In this document: positions 10,787 through 20,600 of the stretch, piece by piece
Numbering within the stretch: the stretch's first letter is position 1
Layout of the letters: every line of letters starts with the position of its first letter
Origin: Diploptera punctata
Lineage: Eukaryota; Arthropoda; Insecta; Blattodea; Blaberidae
Reading direction: 5' to 3'
Assembly: GCA_030220185.1 (NCBI GenBank)
Contig: JASPKZ010002332.1
Location: forward strand, 2,294,001 to 2,358,000
Length of the DNA: 64,000 nt
Made by a program: the position numbers and the translations under genes
Notes under the pieces: model-generated
Database searches by the model: none
The model's input: only the letters and a program-made list of their open reading frames with translations
Told to the model about the DNA's origin: nothing

Positions 10787-11476
10787 TTCGAAATAATTTG
10801 ATTCACTTGTTATTAAAATAAATTATAATCCAGCTCGCAGAAATCGATGTATAGAGCTTTAGAAGTTTTGGTTGTCATTGCACACTTGGCCGTAAACCTC
10901 CTCGCGGCTACAGCAGGCTGTGACACCAATCAGTAATAAAATGGCGGTAAGTACGTATTTATTGTTTTATATTGTTCCCTCGCAGCGGAAAGTAAAGCCA
11001 CTGTCCTTTATGTATATTACGTACAATGTATATACAAAAATATATCCAAAAGGTAGTGTTGGTATACATTATACGAAACAAATCACAACATTTTTAATGA
11101 ACTGAACTTTATTTGAAACGATACAAAACAATAAATACGTACTTACCGCCATGTTATTACTGATTGGTGTCACAGCCTGCTGTAGCCGCGAGGAGGTTTA
11201 CGACCAAGTGTGCAATTGCAACCAAAACTTTTCAAGCTCTCTATACATCGATTTCTGCGAACTGGATTATAATTTATTTTAATAACAAGTGAATAAATTA
11301 TTTCGAATAAATTAATGAATTATGTTTTAATTAAACATACTGGCGGCCAAATTTGAATAGGCAACTCGGCAAAAACGTATTCAGTAATTCAAAATGTTAT
11401 GAAAAAAAATGATTTTGTTCATACACTCGATGAACATAGTAATATTGCAGCCGGATCTTGGACTATATGAAATGGT
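10607..11476. repeat. Long fold-back (inverted repeat), arms ~365 bp
   Basis: Left arm about 10607-10976 and right arm about 11115-11476 are reverse complements at high identity by eye (for example 'gtgacaccaatcagtaataa' against its complement at 11150-11175, and 'ccgccagtatgtttaattaa' against 11330-11345). The arms are separated by a 138-base spacer. The left arm also has an extra (TTTA)n run at 10750-10785. No transposase is present. It could be a MITE-like fold-back element or a source of hairpin RNA. Confidence 0.9.
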
Positions 11477-11479
11477 CGA

Positions 11480-11580
11480 TATGCCAAAGAAGAGATGGAT
11501 CAAACTTTTCAATTATAATCTGTGATACTGGAACGAGCCTTAAAGGCTTTCAATCCGTAAAGTTTTGATTATGATGAAAT
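11480..11580 (+). mobile_element. LINE-4 3' tail
   Basis: Contains 'ccaaagaagagatggatcaa' and 'tggaacgagccttaaaggct', matching the 3' ends at 22540-22640 and 5430-5500, and ends in an ATGATG-like run. Probably the far half of the LINE begun at 10200. Confidence 0.7.
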
Positions 11581-11850
11581 ATGCCCATCGAGGTATTATA
11601 TACTGTCATGGACTACAAAATGAATTAGGGTTCTTTATAGTTTGCGTATGCCTTAATATGTAGGGGAAAGAATAAAAAAAAACGTGGTATTCAGCCAATA
11701 GGATTTAAGTGGTTATTCACGATACAAGGATTCGAAGTGAGATTTTACGGAGTTACAGCCAATTAAGATTTCGAAACTAAATTGTAAACTGATTTAAATC
11801 CTTACACAATACATAATTTTATTTAATGTTTGCAATTTGGGTATTTTAAT

Positions 11851-12258
11851 CGGCCGCGGTGGACTAGTGGTTATGCACCTTGCCTCTGGTCGCGAGGGTC
11901 GCGGGTTCAAACCCGGCCGGGGTCGATGGACTTTTTTAGGATGGAAAAATCTAAGGAGCAAGTCCTCCGGGAGGGACTTTAAGCCGTGGGTCCCGAGTCT
12001 GAAGATTTTCAGGCTCGTAAAAGATCCTTAAGCCTGAATGAAAGGCCTCTAAGCAAAATTTACCGAATTTTCCCGTCCTAGTACTACCTTGGTTTCCTAG
12101 ATGTCAGTATGAGGCGGAACGCTGACCACGGATCACTCAAATGACATATATACGAAAACAAGTGTAACTAAATTAGTATGGTTCAAATTCTTCCCTGTAG
12201 GGGCAGAGCGCTTAAATCTCTGTTAAGGGAAACATGGGCTTACAAAAAAGAAGAAGAT
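11851..12258 (+). mobile_element. SINE-A copy (full length)
   Basis: Starts 'cggccgcggtggactagtgg', has the B box 'gggttcaaacccggccgggg' and the complete body, and ends 'gggcttacaaaaaagaagaa'. About 408 bp with few differences from the copies at 26388-26795 and 61147-61552. Confidence 0.95.
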
Positions 12259-12307
12259 GTCGAATTTAATTGATTTTATAAGTAATATAATTTATACTTG
12301 CAAGGTA

Positions 12308-12425
12308 TCCGTCAACAATTGCATGTCGAAACCTCTATTTAAATTTCTCCCAGAGAAGCGTTCTAATGTAACAATGCGTGTCAAAAAAAATCTGCTGCTT
12401 TTATCTGCAAGACACTAAAATGCAG
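12308..12425 (+). mobile_element. Half of a TAA-type MITE (relative of 30547-30787)
   Basis: The stretch 'cgtcaacaattgcatgtcga' followed by 'aatttctcccagagaagcg' matches the left end of the element at 30547-30787. The other terminus was not found, so this looks like one half or a decayed copy. Confidence 0.5.
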
Positions 12426-12693
12426 CGCCAAATATCTCATTTAAACTACAGGGAAGTAATATAACTCCTTACTTGGTGGATTGGATAACCCTCAGAACCT
12501 GCAGTCTGCGACAAGCCCCGTCTCTCTCCACCTCGCTCTATTCAAGTAGGGACGTCCATCTGCTTCGCACAATGGATTGCCATTGCAGGATTCTGCGTGG
12601 AGTGCAATTCTACACAAATATTTTCAAAGACCTGTGTAATATTTTTAATTAATCTTATAGCCTCCACAGTTCTCTATGAAACATTAATACAAG

Positions 12694-12778
12694 ATGTTAA
12701 ATATAAAATTGGTACCTGGTAAGTCAGTCGTTAGTTGAGGACGACTGACTTACCAGGTACCAATTTTATATTTAACAT
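12694..12778. repeat. Perfect 38-bp inverted repeat with 9-base loop
   Basis: Arms 12694-12731 and 12741-12778 are exact reverse complements around the loop 'tagttgagg'. The pairing ends sharply at both sides. A transcript from either strand would form a fully paired 38-bp stem. No gene lies nearby. Confidence 0.95.
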
Positions 12779-12799
12779 GTTATTATATATCCTCAACGG

Positions 12800-13290
12800 T
12801 GCTTTAATATGAATTTTAAAAGTGTTGATATTAATACAAGTTAAATATCTATATAAAATTTAAGTAATTTTGAATCCTGCTCTTTTTCCTCGCATATGGT
12901 TTCTGAATAATATTACTGGGCATATAATATTATTGATGGGTATGCTATATTATTGCTATAATATTGTTTTGTGTATGTATAATCCTTGGTTAGTTTCTCA
13001 ATATGAAAGAGTATTTATGTTTTGTATGTTTCCTTCGAAACTTTCAAAAGTCATTTCGTCCAAAACTTATGTAAACAATGGTTGCGTATGTCTGTTGCTA
13101 TGTGTAGATGTGGTTATTACATGGTCATTTAATTCATTATTATTAAATTGTGAAACTAAAATTAATAACGACATGATTAATGGAAATTGAAATTGAACCC
13201 ATGATTTGCCTTGACGACTAAGGAAGATAAATGACGCGCCAAATTGGCCGCTTACAGCATTTGAAACCAGAAAACGTCACTGGCTCAACA
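12800..13290. other. Unassigned spacer with a 106-codon frame
   Basis: An open frame at 12870-13190 is hydrophobic and cysteine-rich but shows no family motif and has AT-rich random composition. I do not call it a gene. Confidence 0.35.
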
Positions 13291-13292
13291 CA

Positions 13293-13424
13293 TTCCTAAA
13301 AGTTTCAAATTAAGATTTTTTTTTTCATTTAGGATCTCCAATAATTTTACTGGACAATGTAAACATTTGATGTATTTTCAAAGCCCAATTAGGTTCTCAA
13401 CTCTTCTAAAAGTATAGCGCCATG

Positions 13425-13468
<44 letters not shown>

Positions 13469-13599
13469 CCTAAAAGTTTAAATTAAGATTTTTTTTTTCA
13501 TTTAGAAGAATCTCCCATTATTTTACTGGACAATGTAAACATTTGATGTATTTTCAAAGCCCAATTAGGTTCTCAACTCTTCTAAAGTACAGCGCAATG

Positions 13600-13632
<33 letters not shown>

Positions 13633-13757
13633 CTAAAAGTTTCAATTAAGATTTTTTTCATTTAGAATCTCCAATTATTTTACTGGACAATTTAAAAATA
13701 TGATGTATTTTCAAAGCCCAATTAGATTCTCAACTCTTCTAAAGTACAGCGTCATGT
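13293..13757 (+). repeat. Three tandem ~140-bp units, two (TA)n linkers
   Basis: Units at about 13293-13425, 13467-13600 and 13631-13757 share 'ttactggacaatgtaaacat', 'aaagcccaattaggttctca' and 'caactcttctaaa'. Units 1 and 2 are followed by (TA)n tracts (13428-13466, 13603-13629). Differences are mainly T-run length and single bases. Confidence 0.9.
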
Positions 13758-13762
13758 TATAC

Positions 13763-13872
13763 TTTGTAAAGTAAAGTATTCCCACTACAGGCCTCAGGAG
13801 GCCCTTGGGGTAGTGGGAGGTTAATGCTCCCACTTTTTCTTGACAATCGGCACTTGATGTCAGCCGGGTTGT
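13763..13872 (-). mobile_element. SINE-C 3' fragment
   Basis: Matches the end of SINE-C ('cccactacaggcctcaggag', 'gcacttgatgtcagcc'), truncated before the head. It sits directly behind the third tandem unit. Confidence 0.85.
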
Positions 13873-13879
13873 CAGCCAT

Positions 13880-14380
13880 GCTATACTTTGAGTATACACA
13901 ATTATTGCTAGATTAGTTTTTACGTAGGACAACGAAGATTTGTATGGATCCAAGCAGCATGTTATGATGCTGTCTTATATGCGACTATTTCACTTTGCTC
14001 GCCTCTTCAGGCTGATGTATAATAATCAGAGTTTTTGGAGTATAACAACAGTAATATTCATTAATGAAATTATATATTAAACTACCAACATTTTACCATT
14101 ATATTAGCATTTCATCTATTCCTAAATTTTCCATCAATTTGTGATAATAATTTTTTATTTATAATTTTAATGCCATATATATTTTTTTTTAAATACAGAG
14201 ATAGAAAAAAATGTTAATGTAGGGGAAAGGTTTCCTTCTCAACTTACTTAATAAGCCTTGCTAATATTAACATCCCGTAGCAATATTGTAGAACGACGTT
14301 AATCTGCTTAGGAGTATTGAAACTTGTTCCTTTATGTTAATCTGTGGTATTTGATAACTTTTTTTTGTACAATAAAAATG
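13880..14380. other. Unassigned spacer
   Basis: AT-rich, no supported feature. Confidence 0.4.
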
Positions 14381-14381
14381 T

Positions 14382-14640
14382 AATGGCCATCTCGGTAGAT
14401 GCGTGGCTAGCGCGGGTGACTGCTCCGAGTGGGATCCCAGGTTCGAAACCTGGAGTTTCCAGAGGGGTATTGGTGGTGGGCCGATATCGGATTTTTCGGG
14501 TTTTCTCGGGGTTCTCCCGTTTCCCGAATTTCATCCCACCAACATTCTTCATTCTCCCTTCCTACTCTTTCATGTCATTTTATTTCTCATTCGTTCAGTT
14601 ATTTATTTCATACTTCCTTCGGCTCATCTCATGTTAGGAA
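14382..14640 (+). mobile_element. SINE-D (tRNA-related head)
   Basis: Starts 'ggccatctcggtagatgcgt'. A strong B box ('caggttcgaaacctgg') lies at about 14448-14463, about 60 bases downstream, at tRNA spacing. The body is pyrimidine-rich ('ttttcgggttttctcgggg', 'cattctcccttcctactc'). Open frames across it are incidental. Only one copy was found in the window. Confidence 0.65.
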
Positions 14641-14686
14641 AAATAGTTTGGTTGCCAATATACAGGTATTGAAAATATGTGGTTGC

Positions 14687-14874
14687 GGGTATCTAGTGGT
14701 AGATCCATCAGGGTCTTGCCTCATAACTCCGAGCCTGAGCAGTAAGAAAGGGCATCAAGGTGCCAATGCCAGATTTGTAGTCTCTCCTCGAGGCCAAGGT
14801 TTCAACCCAAATATGGCGGTATGGCTCATGGAAGTAGATCCTGGTGAGTCGGATCTGGAAGACGACCTATAACT
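14687..14874 (+). mobile_element. Second SINE-like unit, target of the full-length LINE
   Basis: Moderately GC-rich stretch with an A-box-like 'tatctagtggtagatcc' and a B-box-like 'aaggtttcaaccc'. It is directly followed by the left 13-bp target duplication of the LINE. Family not recognised. Confidence 0.35.
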
Positions 14875-14887
14875 TACATAACATTGT
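14875..14887 (+). repeat. Left target-site duplication of full-length LINE
   Basis: TACATAACATTGT, repeated exactly at 20762-20774 behind the (CTA)n tail. This fixes both ends of the element. Confidence 0.9.
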
Positions 14888-14967
14888 GATTCTATTATCT
14901 GCTAGCCGTCGAGAAGAGCGGACGTGTTTTTGTTAGAGTGGTTGAAGTGTGCAGGGGACAAAGCATT

Positions 14968-15899
14968 ATGGAAGAAGTTAGAAAGCTGATTGAAACATTG
15001 TCAACTGAAGTGAAAGAGGGGTTTGAAAAGTGCAACGTGGGTGAAAAAATTCGTGATATTGAGACGAACATGCATCGGATGAAGGACAGATTGAAATGGC
15101 TGGAATCTAAATTAGACTATCTCGAAAACCAGAGTCGCCGTAATAATATTGTGATATATGGTGTGCATGAAGAGGACAGAGAAAGCTGGGAAGAAACTGA
15201 ACATATAGTTAAAAGAGTAGTGGCGCAAATCGGAATTGATTTGGTGGACAGTGATATTGAAAGAGCGCACAGAGTAGGTCGTTGGAATATGTGGAAAGAG
15301 ACCGATTGTATGCAAATTATCACACTACAAAATAAAATGTTGGATCCTTAGAGACAGTAAATATCTTAAAGGGACCGGTATCAATATTGCCGAAGACTTT
15401 AGTGAGAAGGTGCGCCGCGAAAGAGACTTTCTTAAGCGACACATGCTCGAGGAGAGGAGGCAGGGCTGCCATGCAATCATACAATTTAATAAATTGATTA
15501 TAAATGGACGAATCTGGAGCAGGGAAAAACTACAAAATATGGACAACTCTGAAAATGAATTTGAAGAGGTCATTGACAGCGAGTCCCCAAAACATACAGG
15601 GGACGCTTCAACAGCAGGTGGTCTCCTTACAGCAGAGGAGGGAGAAAATTCTACACGAGAGAAGAGAGAGGGACCACTACCTTAATAACTCCCAGAAATC
15701 CATAAACATACAGCAAAAAACGGCCGAACGCAAACAGCATACCCCACCTCTAAGAAGTAAACGACCGGCGGACACAAGAACTCCAACAAGAAAATCACTA
15801 AGACTTCAGAATCTACCCGCAGAAAAGGAACTATTGAGAGGGGAAGTTCGAAAAATACAGGTAAGACTAATGACAAGGGAACACAATAGGGTTTGTTGA
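14968..15899 (+). pseudogene. LINE-1 ORF1 (coiled-coil RNA-binding type), frameshifted
   Basis: ORF1 encodes the nucleic-acid chaperone that coats LINE RNA. From the ATG at 14968 (MEEVRKLIETLSTEVKEGFE) there is a coiled-coil region (RMKDRLKWLESKLDYLENQ), then the conserved core 'SRRNNIVIYGV' and 'DIERAHRVGR', the usual signature of Jockey/CR1/L2-type ORF1 proteins. A first frameshift near 15345 moves the frame to 'RRERDFLKRHMLEERRQGCH'. A second near 15590 leads to a basic, glutamine-rich C-terminus (QQQVVSLQQRREKILHERRE ... RTPTRKSLRLQ) that ends at TGA 15897-15899. Its end overlaps the start of ORF2 by a few bases. The intact protein would be about 310 residues. Confidence 0.85.
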
Positions 15900-17703
15900 C
15901 AGTCGGTTCATGGAATATCGAAGGGTTAAAGCAAAAACTTTCAATGGACAGATGTGTAGAGTTTATTGAGACTTTTGATATATTAGCCCTAGGAGAAACA
16001 TGGTTAAAAGCTAATGAATGCGTAAATCTATGTAATATGAAAGGTTATTTTAAGGGTAATCAAAAGAGAGGAAAGAGAGGTAGATATCCAGGCGGTGTTG
16101 CCATTTTATATAAAGCTAACTTAGACCCATATATTAAAAAGGTAAATATTACTTTAAAAGAGGCAATTTGTATATATTACCATACAGAAAGAGCAGAAAT
16201 GTGTCTGTTGTCTATTTATCGCCAACCACTAAATTCCAGGTATGCCAATCCAAATTTTTTCGTTGAATTGTCTGACTCGTTGGCAGAAATAAAAGATAGG
16301 TTTCCGGAAGCGGGAATAATAATTTTAGGGGACTTTAACTGTAGGATTGGGGAGGAAAATATCACTATAAAATCGGATGATAATGAACATGAGGTGAGGG
16401 TAGGAGAAGCAAAGATAAGATTTTAAATTCAGAAGGAAACCAATTGTTAGCTTTTTGCGATGCATTTGAACTTGAAATTCTGAATGGTAAATATGGGGAA
16501 GATAAAAATGGAGAACTGACATTTATTAATAAAAATGGAAGTAGCGTAATCGATTATTCAATATGCACACAAGACATGATTCCAGTCCTAAGTAATTTCT
16601 GTATAGTTTCCAGAATCGAATCACACCACTTCCCAAACAAACTTATTTTAAATATGAAAGGTATTAGTGAGACAGTTAATGATGAGGTGGCAACAATATT
16701 GCGGCCAATTATCCGTTTCAGGTGGATCGAGGATCTGAGAGAAGAATTTATCAGGAGTTTGGAAACGCTAATACAGGATCTGCAATTAAATGATCTTAGC
16801 GGGGAGGAAATTATTAAAACTTTGACAGAATGTTTTCAAAAAGCAGGGGAAAAATTCAAGGTTAAATACGCAATGAACCAGAAGGACAAAGGGTGGTACA
16901 ATAATGCATGTAGAAAGAAGAAGAAATTTGTCGAAAGTAGTCTTTTAAAGTTTAGAAAAGAAAGCACAGATGAAAGCAGAAAAATTATGCGCAAGAGAGA
17001 AAGGAATATAAAGAATTATTGGCAGAAAAAAACAAAACTAGCATGGCAAAATAAGAAATCCGAAGAAATGAGAGTCGCGACTGAAAGTGGGACCATTGCG
17101 GACATATGGAAAGCGTTAAGGGAACTCAAAGTAAAGTCCATAAATCGGACAAGAATATCGCCCGGGGAATGGAGAAGTTACTTTGATAGGGTGCTGGGAA
17201 ATGAGAGGTTAAGATATAATTAAGGAAATATAGTTGAGATCCCTGACCCAATTCATATTCAATTACTGGATCAGGATATTTCGAAAAATGAAGTGGTTTC
17301 TTCCATTAAATGTTTAAAGAATGGTAAAGCACCTGGAATTGATGGAATACCAGGGGAATTCTTGAAAAATATGATATCATCCAATAAATTATTAGACGTT
17401 TTGAAAACTGCGTTCAACAAACTTTTTAATGGAGGAGATTATCCGGAAGCCTGGGCGACAGGTGTCATCCAACCGCTATACAAAGGGAAAGGTGGGGCAC
17501 AGATACCAGAAACTTATAGGGGAATTTGTCTCTTGTCAGTGTTCGGAAAAATATATTGTAAAGTACTTTACGAACGAATCAGACAATGGGCTAAAGAGAA
17601 CAATAGGCTCTCAAAATATCAGGCAGGTTTTAGAGAAGGGTACTCCACGGTGGACAACCTATTTGTTCTGAGAACATTAATTGATGACAATCTGAAAATG
17701 AAG

Positions 17704-17716
17704 GGGGGTAAATTAT
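17704..17716 (+). repeat. Left target duplication of the tRNA-like array
   Basis: GGGGGTAAATTAT, repeated at 18760-18772. Reading across from the left copy directly into sequence after the right copy keeps the ORF2 frame open, so these are the exact insertion borders. Confidence 0.9.
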
Positions 17717-17737
17717 ATTTGAAGAGAAAAATTATAC

Positions 17738-17810
17738 GCTCAGACCGGGACTTGAACCCGGGACCCTTGGTTCTCCAGACCAAGTGCTCTACCAACTGAG
17801 CTACCTGAGC
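17738..17810 (-). tRNA. tRNA-like gene, array unit 1 (anticodon position GGA)
   Basis: 73 nt folding as a class I cloverleaf: 7-bp acceptor stem (GCTCAGG/TCTGAGC, one G-T), D arm GCTC/GAGC, anticodon stem TTGGT/ACCAA with loop CTGGAGA, T arm CCGGG/CCCGG with loop TTCAAGT. A box TAGCTCAGTTGG and B box GGTTCAAGTCC fit the Pol III consensus. A run of five T lies about 6 bases after the 3' end. Two bases instead of one separate the D and anticodon stems. GGA would be serine, yet there is no long variable arm, so identity and function are doubtful. Confidence 0.75.
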
Positions 17811-18030
17811 AAGTACCGATCTAAACGCAAATCTTTCTCTATATACATTGTAATTCCCGTCCACCAAATGCTATGAAGCCATGCTTCTATCTTGCAAATG
17901 GCGGCTCCTTTATTAAGAAGACATATTTGGGAATTATACATTACAGCCAGTACGGCTTTTTCCTTGTTATTATTATTGATTTCGTACATCTCAATGATGG
18001 ATAAATCATATTTGAAGAGAAAAATTATAC

Positions 18031-18103
18031 GCTCAGACCGGGACTTGAACCCGGGACCCTTGGTTCTCCAGACCAAGTGCTCTACCAACTGAGCTACCTG
18101 AGC
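18031..18103 (-). tRNA. tRNA-like gene, array unit 2
   Basis: Identical in sequence to the unit 1 tRNA-like gene (17738-17810) with the same flanks and T-run; spacing from unit 1 is 293 bases. Confidence 0.75.
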
Positions 18104-18324
18104 AAGTACCGATCTAAACGCAAATCTTTCTCTATATACATTGTAATTCCCGTCCACCAAATGCTATGAAGCCATGCTTCTATCTTGCAAATGGCGGCTC
18201 CTTTATTAAGAAGACATATTTGGGAATTTATACATTACAGCCAGTACGGCTTTTTCCTTGTTATTATTATTGATTTCGTACATCTCAATGATGGATAAAT
18301 CATATTTGAAGAGAAAAATTATAC

Positions 18325-18397
18325 GCTCAGACCGGGACTTGAACCCGGGACCCTTGGTTCTCCAGACCAAGTGCTCTACCAACTGAGCTACCTGAGC
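18325..18397 (-). tRNA. tRNA-like gene, array unit 3
   Basis: Same 73-nt sequence as units 1 and 2. Its upstream leader is complete, but the unit breaks at about 18564, where the inverted segment begins. Confidence 0.75.
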
Positions 18398-18619
18398 AAG
18401 TACCGATCTAAACGCAAATCTTTCTCTATATACATTGTAATTCCCGTCCACCAAATGCTATGAAGCCATGCTTCTATCTTGCAAATGGCGGCTCCTTTAT
18501 TAAGAAGACATATTTGGGAATTATACATTACAGCCAGTACGGCTTTTTCCTTGTTATTATTATTGGTGGACGGGAATTACAATGTATATAGAGAAAGATT
18601 TGCGTTTAGATCGGTACTT

Positions 18620-18692
18620 GCTCAGGTAGCTCAGTTGGTAGAGCACTTGGTCTGGAGAACCAAGGGTCCCGGGTTCAAGTCCCGGTCTGAGC
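18620..18692 (+). tRNA. tRNA-like gene, inverted array segment
   Basis: Same sequence on the opposite strand. Its leader is shortened (18565-18619, starting 'ggtggacgggaattacaatg') but trailer and tail are complete to 18759. The T-run terminator is at about 18698-18702. Confidence 0.75.
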
Positions 18693-18759
18693 GTATAATT
18701 TTTCTCTTCAAATATGATTTATCCATCATTGAGATGTACGAAATCAATAATAATAACAA

Positions 18760-18772
18760 GGGGGTAAATTAT
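18760..18772 (+). repeat. Right target duplication of the tRNA-like array
   Basis: GGGGGTAAATTAT; ORF2 continues from here as GGKLFCAFIDFKMAFDTVD. Confidence 0.9.
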
Positions 18773-20304
18773 TTTGTGCATTCATTGATTTTAAGATGGC
18801 ATTTGATACTGTGGACCGAAGCGCACTTTGGGAAAAATTAAATCGGAAAGGATTGTCTCGTAAAATGATACATGCTTTAATGTCAATTTATAAATATGTT
18901 AAATTTTGTATAAAAGTAGACCAAGGGCACATTACAGAGAGCAGCGAAGCCAATCGGGGAGTGAGACAAGGTTGCATTTTATCACCAATGCTATTTAATC
19001 TATTCGTTGATGATATTGTAGACGTAATGCTAGAAGGAGAAATTGAGGCTCCGGAGATAGGAAATGTTAGAATCCCAGTCCTGTTGTATGCAGATGATTT
19101 AATTATCTGTTCCAAGACAATCAAGGATTGCAAAGAGGTCTTGACCTACTGGAAATATACTGTAGGAATTGGGGATTGACTGTAAATGCTAGTAAGACAA
19201 AAACAATGACATTTAAAAATGGGACGGTTTATGGTAGAACAGAGGAATGGAAATACAGAGATCAAGTTCTTCAAAACGTGAAACATTTCGAATATCTTGG
19301 TACAACGTTGAAAATGAACGGAAAGTGGAAAAAACACATTGATATAGCATTATTTAAAGGGAGGGGACAACTTAACAGTGTACTCGGTATTCTGGGTCGA
19401 GTGCCTGATATTCCAGTCAGCACATTAGAAAAAATGTATGGAGCTATGGTCAGGCCAGTCATGCACTATAGTAGTGCGATTTGGGGTTTCCAAAGAACGG
19501 AAATACTAAATAAGGTATATACGCATTTTCTAAAGTATATTACAGGACTTAGTAAGGCCGTTTCTAACTGTGGAATTTTATATGAATTCGGGTCATTCCA
19601 GGACGATATTAACTGTAAAATTCGTGTACTCAAATACTGGTTGCGAGTAATCCAAGGTGAACAAACAATGCTTAGAGCAATTTGCTACGACCACCAAATT
19701 AAAAACATAGATGTTAAATTTTGGGCAGACGAGGTTAGGAGAGAACTCCAAAAGATTGGGATGGGCTGGATATGGGAAAAAGGGACTGAAAATCGCAAGA
19801 ACGTGTGGAGAAAAATAAGGAGGAGGTACTTAGATGTAAACCAACAAGATACCTTCGCCGAATGTACAGGAAAACGCTCACTGTGTTTACAAAGAGACCT
19901 AAAACACGTCTGGGGAAAAGAATCGTATATACTCAACCTAGGATTTAAGGAGAGGTCAGGGCTTGCTTGGTTTAGGCTAGGGGCATGGAAATTTCTAAAA
20001 ATTAGCGACGATCACGATATGCGAATATGTCCAATGTGCGGGAACTTTGAAGATGAGATACATATGTTAGGAAAATGTAATGATTTAGAATATTGGAGAC
20101 GTCAGTTATTACCGGAAAGATTTCTAAATTCAAATCGGGAAAGATTGGCATGCTACGAGTTATTGGTAAATCCAGAAAATTGGATAAACCTCGGTAAATT
20201 TCTGGACAAAACGCGAAAAATAAGGACAACGCTCATTCATGAATAAATATATGTTATCAAAATGCAATACCATTAATTATTAACAATTATATATAAATTA
20301 ATTA

Positions 20305-20600
20305 GTGTATAATGCTGTTGTGTTATTATTTAATTGTAATATTAATGTGTTTTCTTTATGTAATTGTAATGTTAATGTTTTTTTAGTGTATAATGCTATT
20401 GTGTTATTATTTAATTGTAATATTATTATTGTGTTTTCTTTATGTAATTGTAATGTTATTGCTATTGTGTTATTACTTAATTGTAATATTATTGTGTTTT
20501 CTTTATGTAATTGTAATGTTAATGTTTTTAGTGAATAATGCTATTGTGTTATTATTTAATGGTAATAGTTTTATTGTGTTTTCTTTATTTAATTGTAATG
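20305..20600 (+). repeat. Tandem units in LINE-1 3' region
   Basis: Repeats of 'tattgtgttattatttaatt' and 'gtgttttctttatgtaattg' in a 60-90 base pattern, about four imperfect copies between the ORF2 stop and the 3' end. Frames through it give low-complexity peptides only. Confidence 0.85.

Larger units (their letters stand above)
17717..18759. mobile_element. tRNA-like tandem/inverted array inserted in LINE-1 ORF2
   Basis: 1043-bp insert flanked by the 13-bp duplication GGGGGTAAATTAT. Units 1 (17717-18009, 293 bp), 2 (18010-18303, 294 bp) and 3 (18304-18564, truncated) are head-to-tail with the tRNA-like gene on the minus strand. The last segment (18565-18759) is inverted, with its tRNA-like gene on the plus strand, and ends in 'aatcaataataataacaa', like a retroposon tail. 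Units are nearly identical. Each full unit holds a ~145-base leader, the 73-nt tRNA-like gene, a T-run and a ~75-base trailer/linker. A single-unit relative, also with an inversion, is at 50561-50863. Confidence 0.9.
15893..20246 (+). pseudogene. LINE-1 ORF2 (endonuclease-reverse transcriptase), inactivated
   Basis: ORF2 nicks target DNA and copies the RNA. The AP-endonuclease begins with LTVGSWNIEGLKQKL and has 'DILALGETWL', 'GGVAILYK', 'IIILGDFNCRIG' and, after a frameshift near 16405, 'VIDYSICTQD...ESHHFPNKL'. The reverse transcriptase has 'NGKAPGIDGIPGEFLK', 'YRGICLLSVFGKIYCKVLY', 'YQAGFREGYSTVDNLFVLR', then after the insert 'FKMAFDTVDRSALWEKL', 'RGVRQGCILSPMLFNLFVDD' and the catalytic LLYADDLII (about 19084-19110). 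The tail has a C-x2-C-x7-H-x4-C knuckle (CPMCGNFEDEIHMLGKC). Lesions: frameshift ~16405, TAA at 17221-17223, a 1043-bp insert plus duplication, frameshift ~19135. Without the insert about 1,100 codons. No ATG precedes the endonuclease in frame, so start by overlap or reinitiation after ORF1 is likely. Confidence 0.9.

Noticed and set aside
12870..13190. 106-codon frame
   Set aside because: No homology signature, AT-driven composition, no supporting splice or promoter context.
13293..13757. Possible CRISPR-like array
   Set aside because: Only three long units with TA linkers, no short regular repeats or unique spacers, and the context is a eukaryotic genome.
14337..14872. Several overlapping frames with 'TPLETPGFEPGIP'-like peptides
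   Set aside because: Such peptides come from tRNA B boxes of SINEs read as protein (here SINE-D).
17801..18160. Open frames reading 'VAQLVEHLVWRTKGPGFKSR' across the array units
   Set aside because: They are translations of the tRNA-like gene and its flanks; the same peptide appears in each unit because the DNA is repeated, and no start, domain or codon pattern supports a protein.
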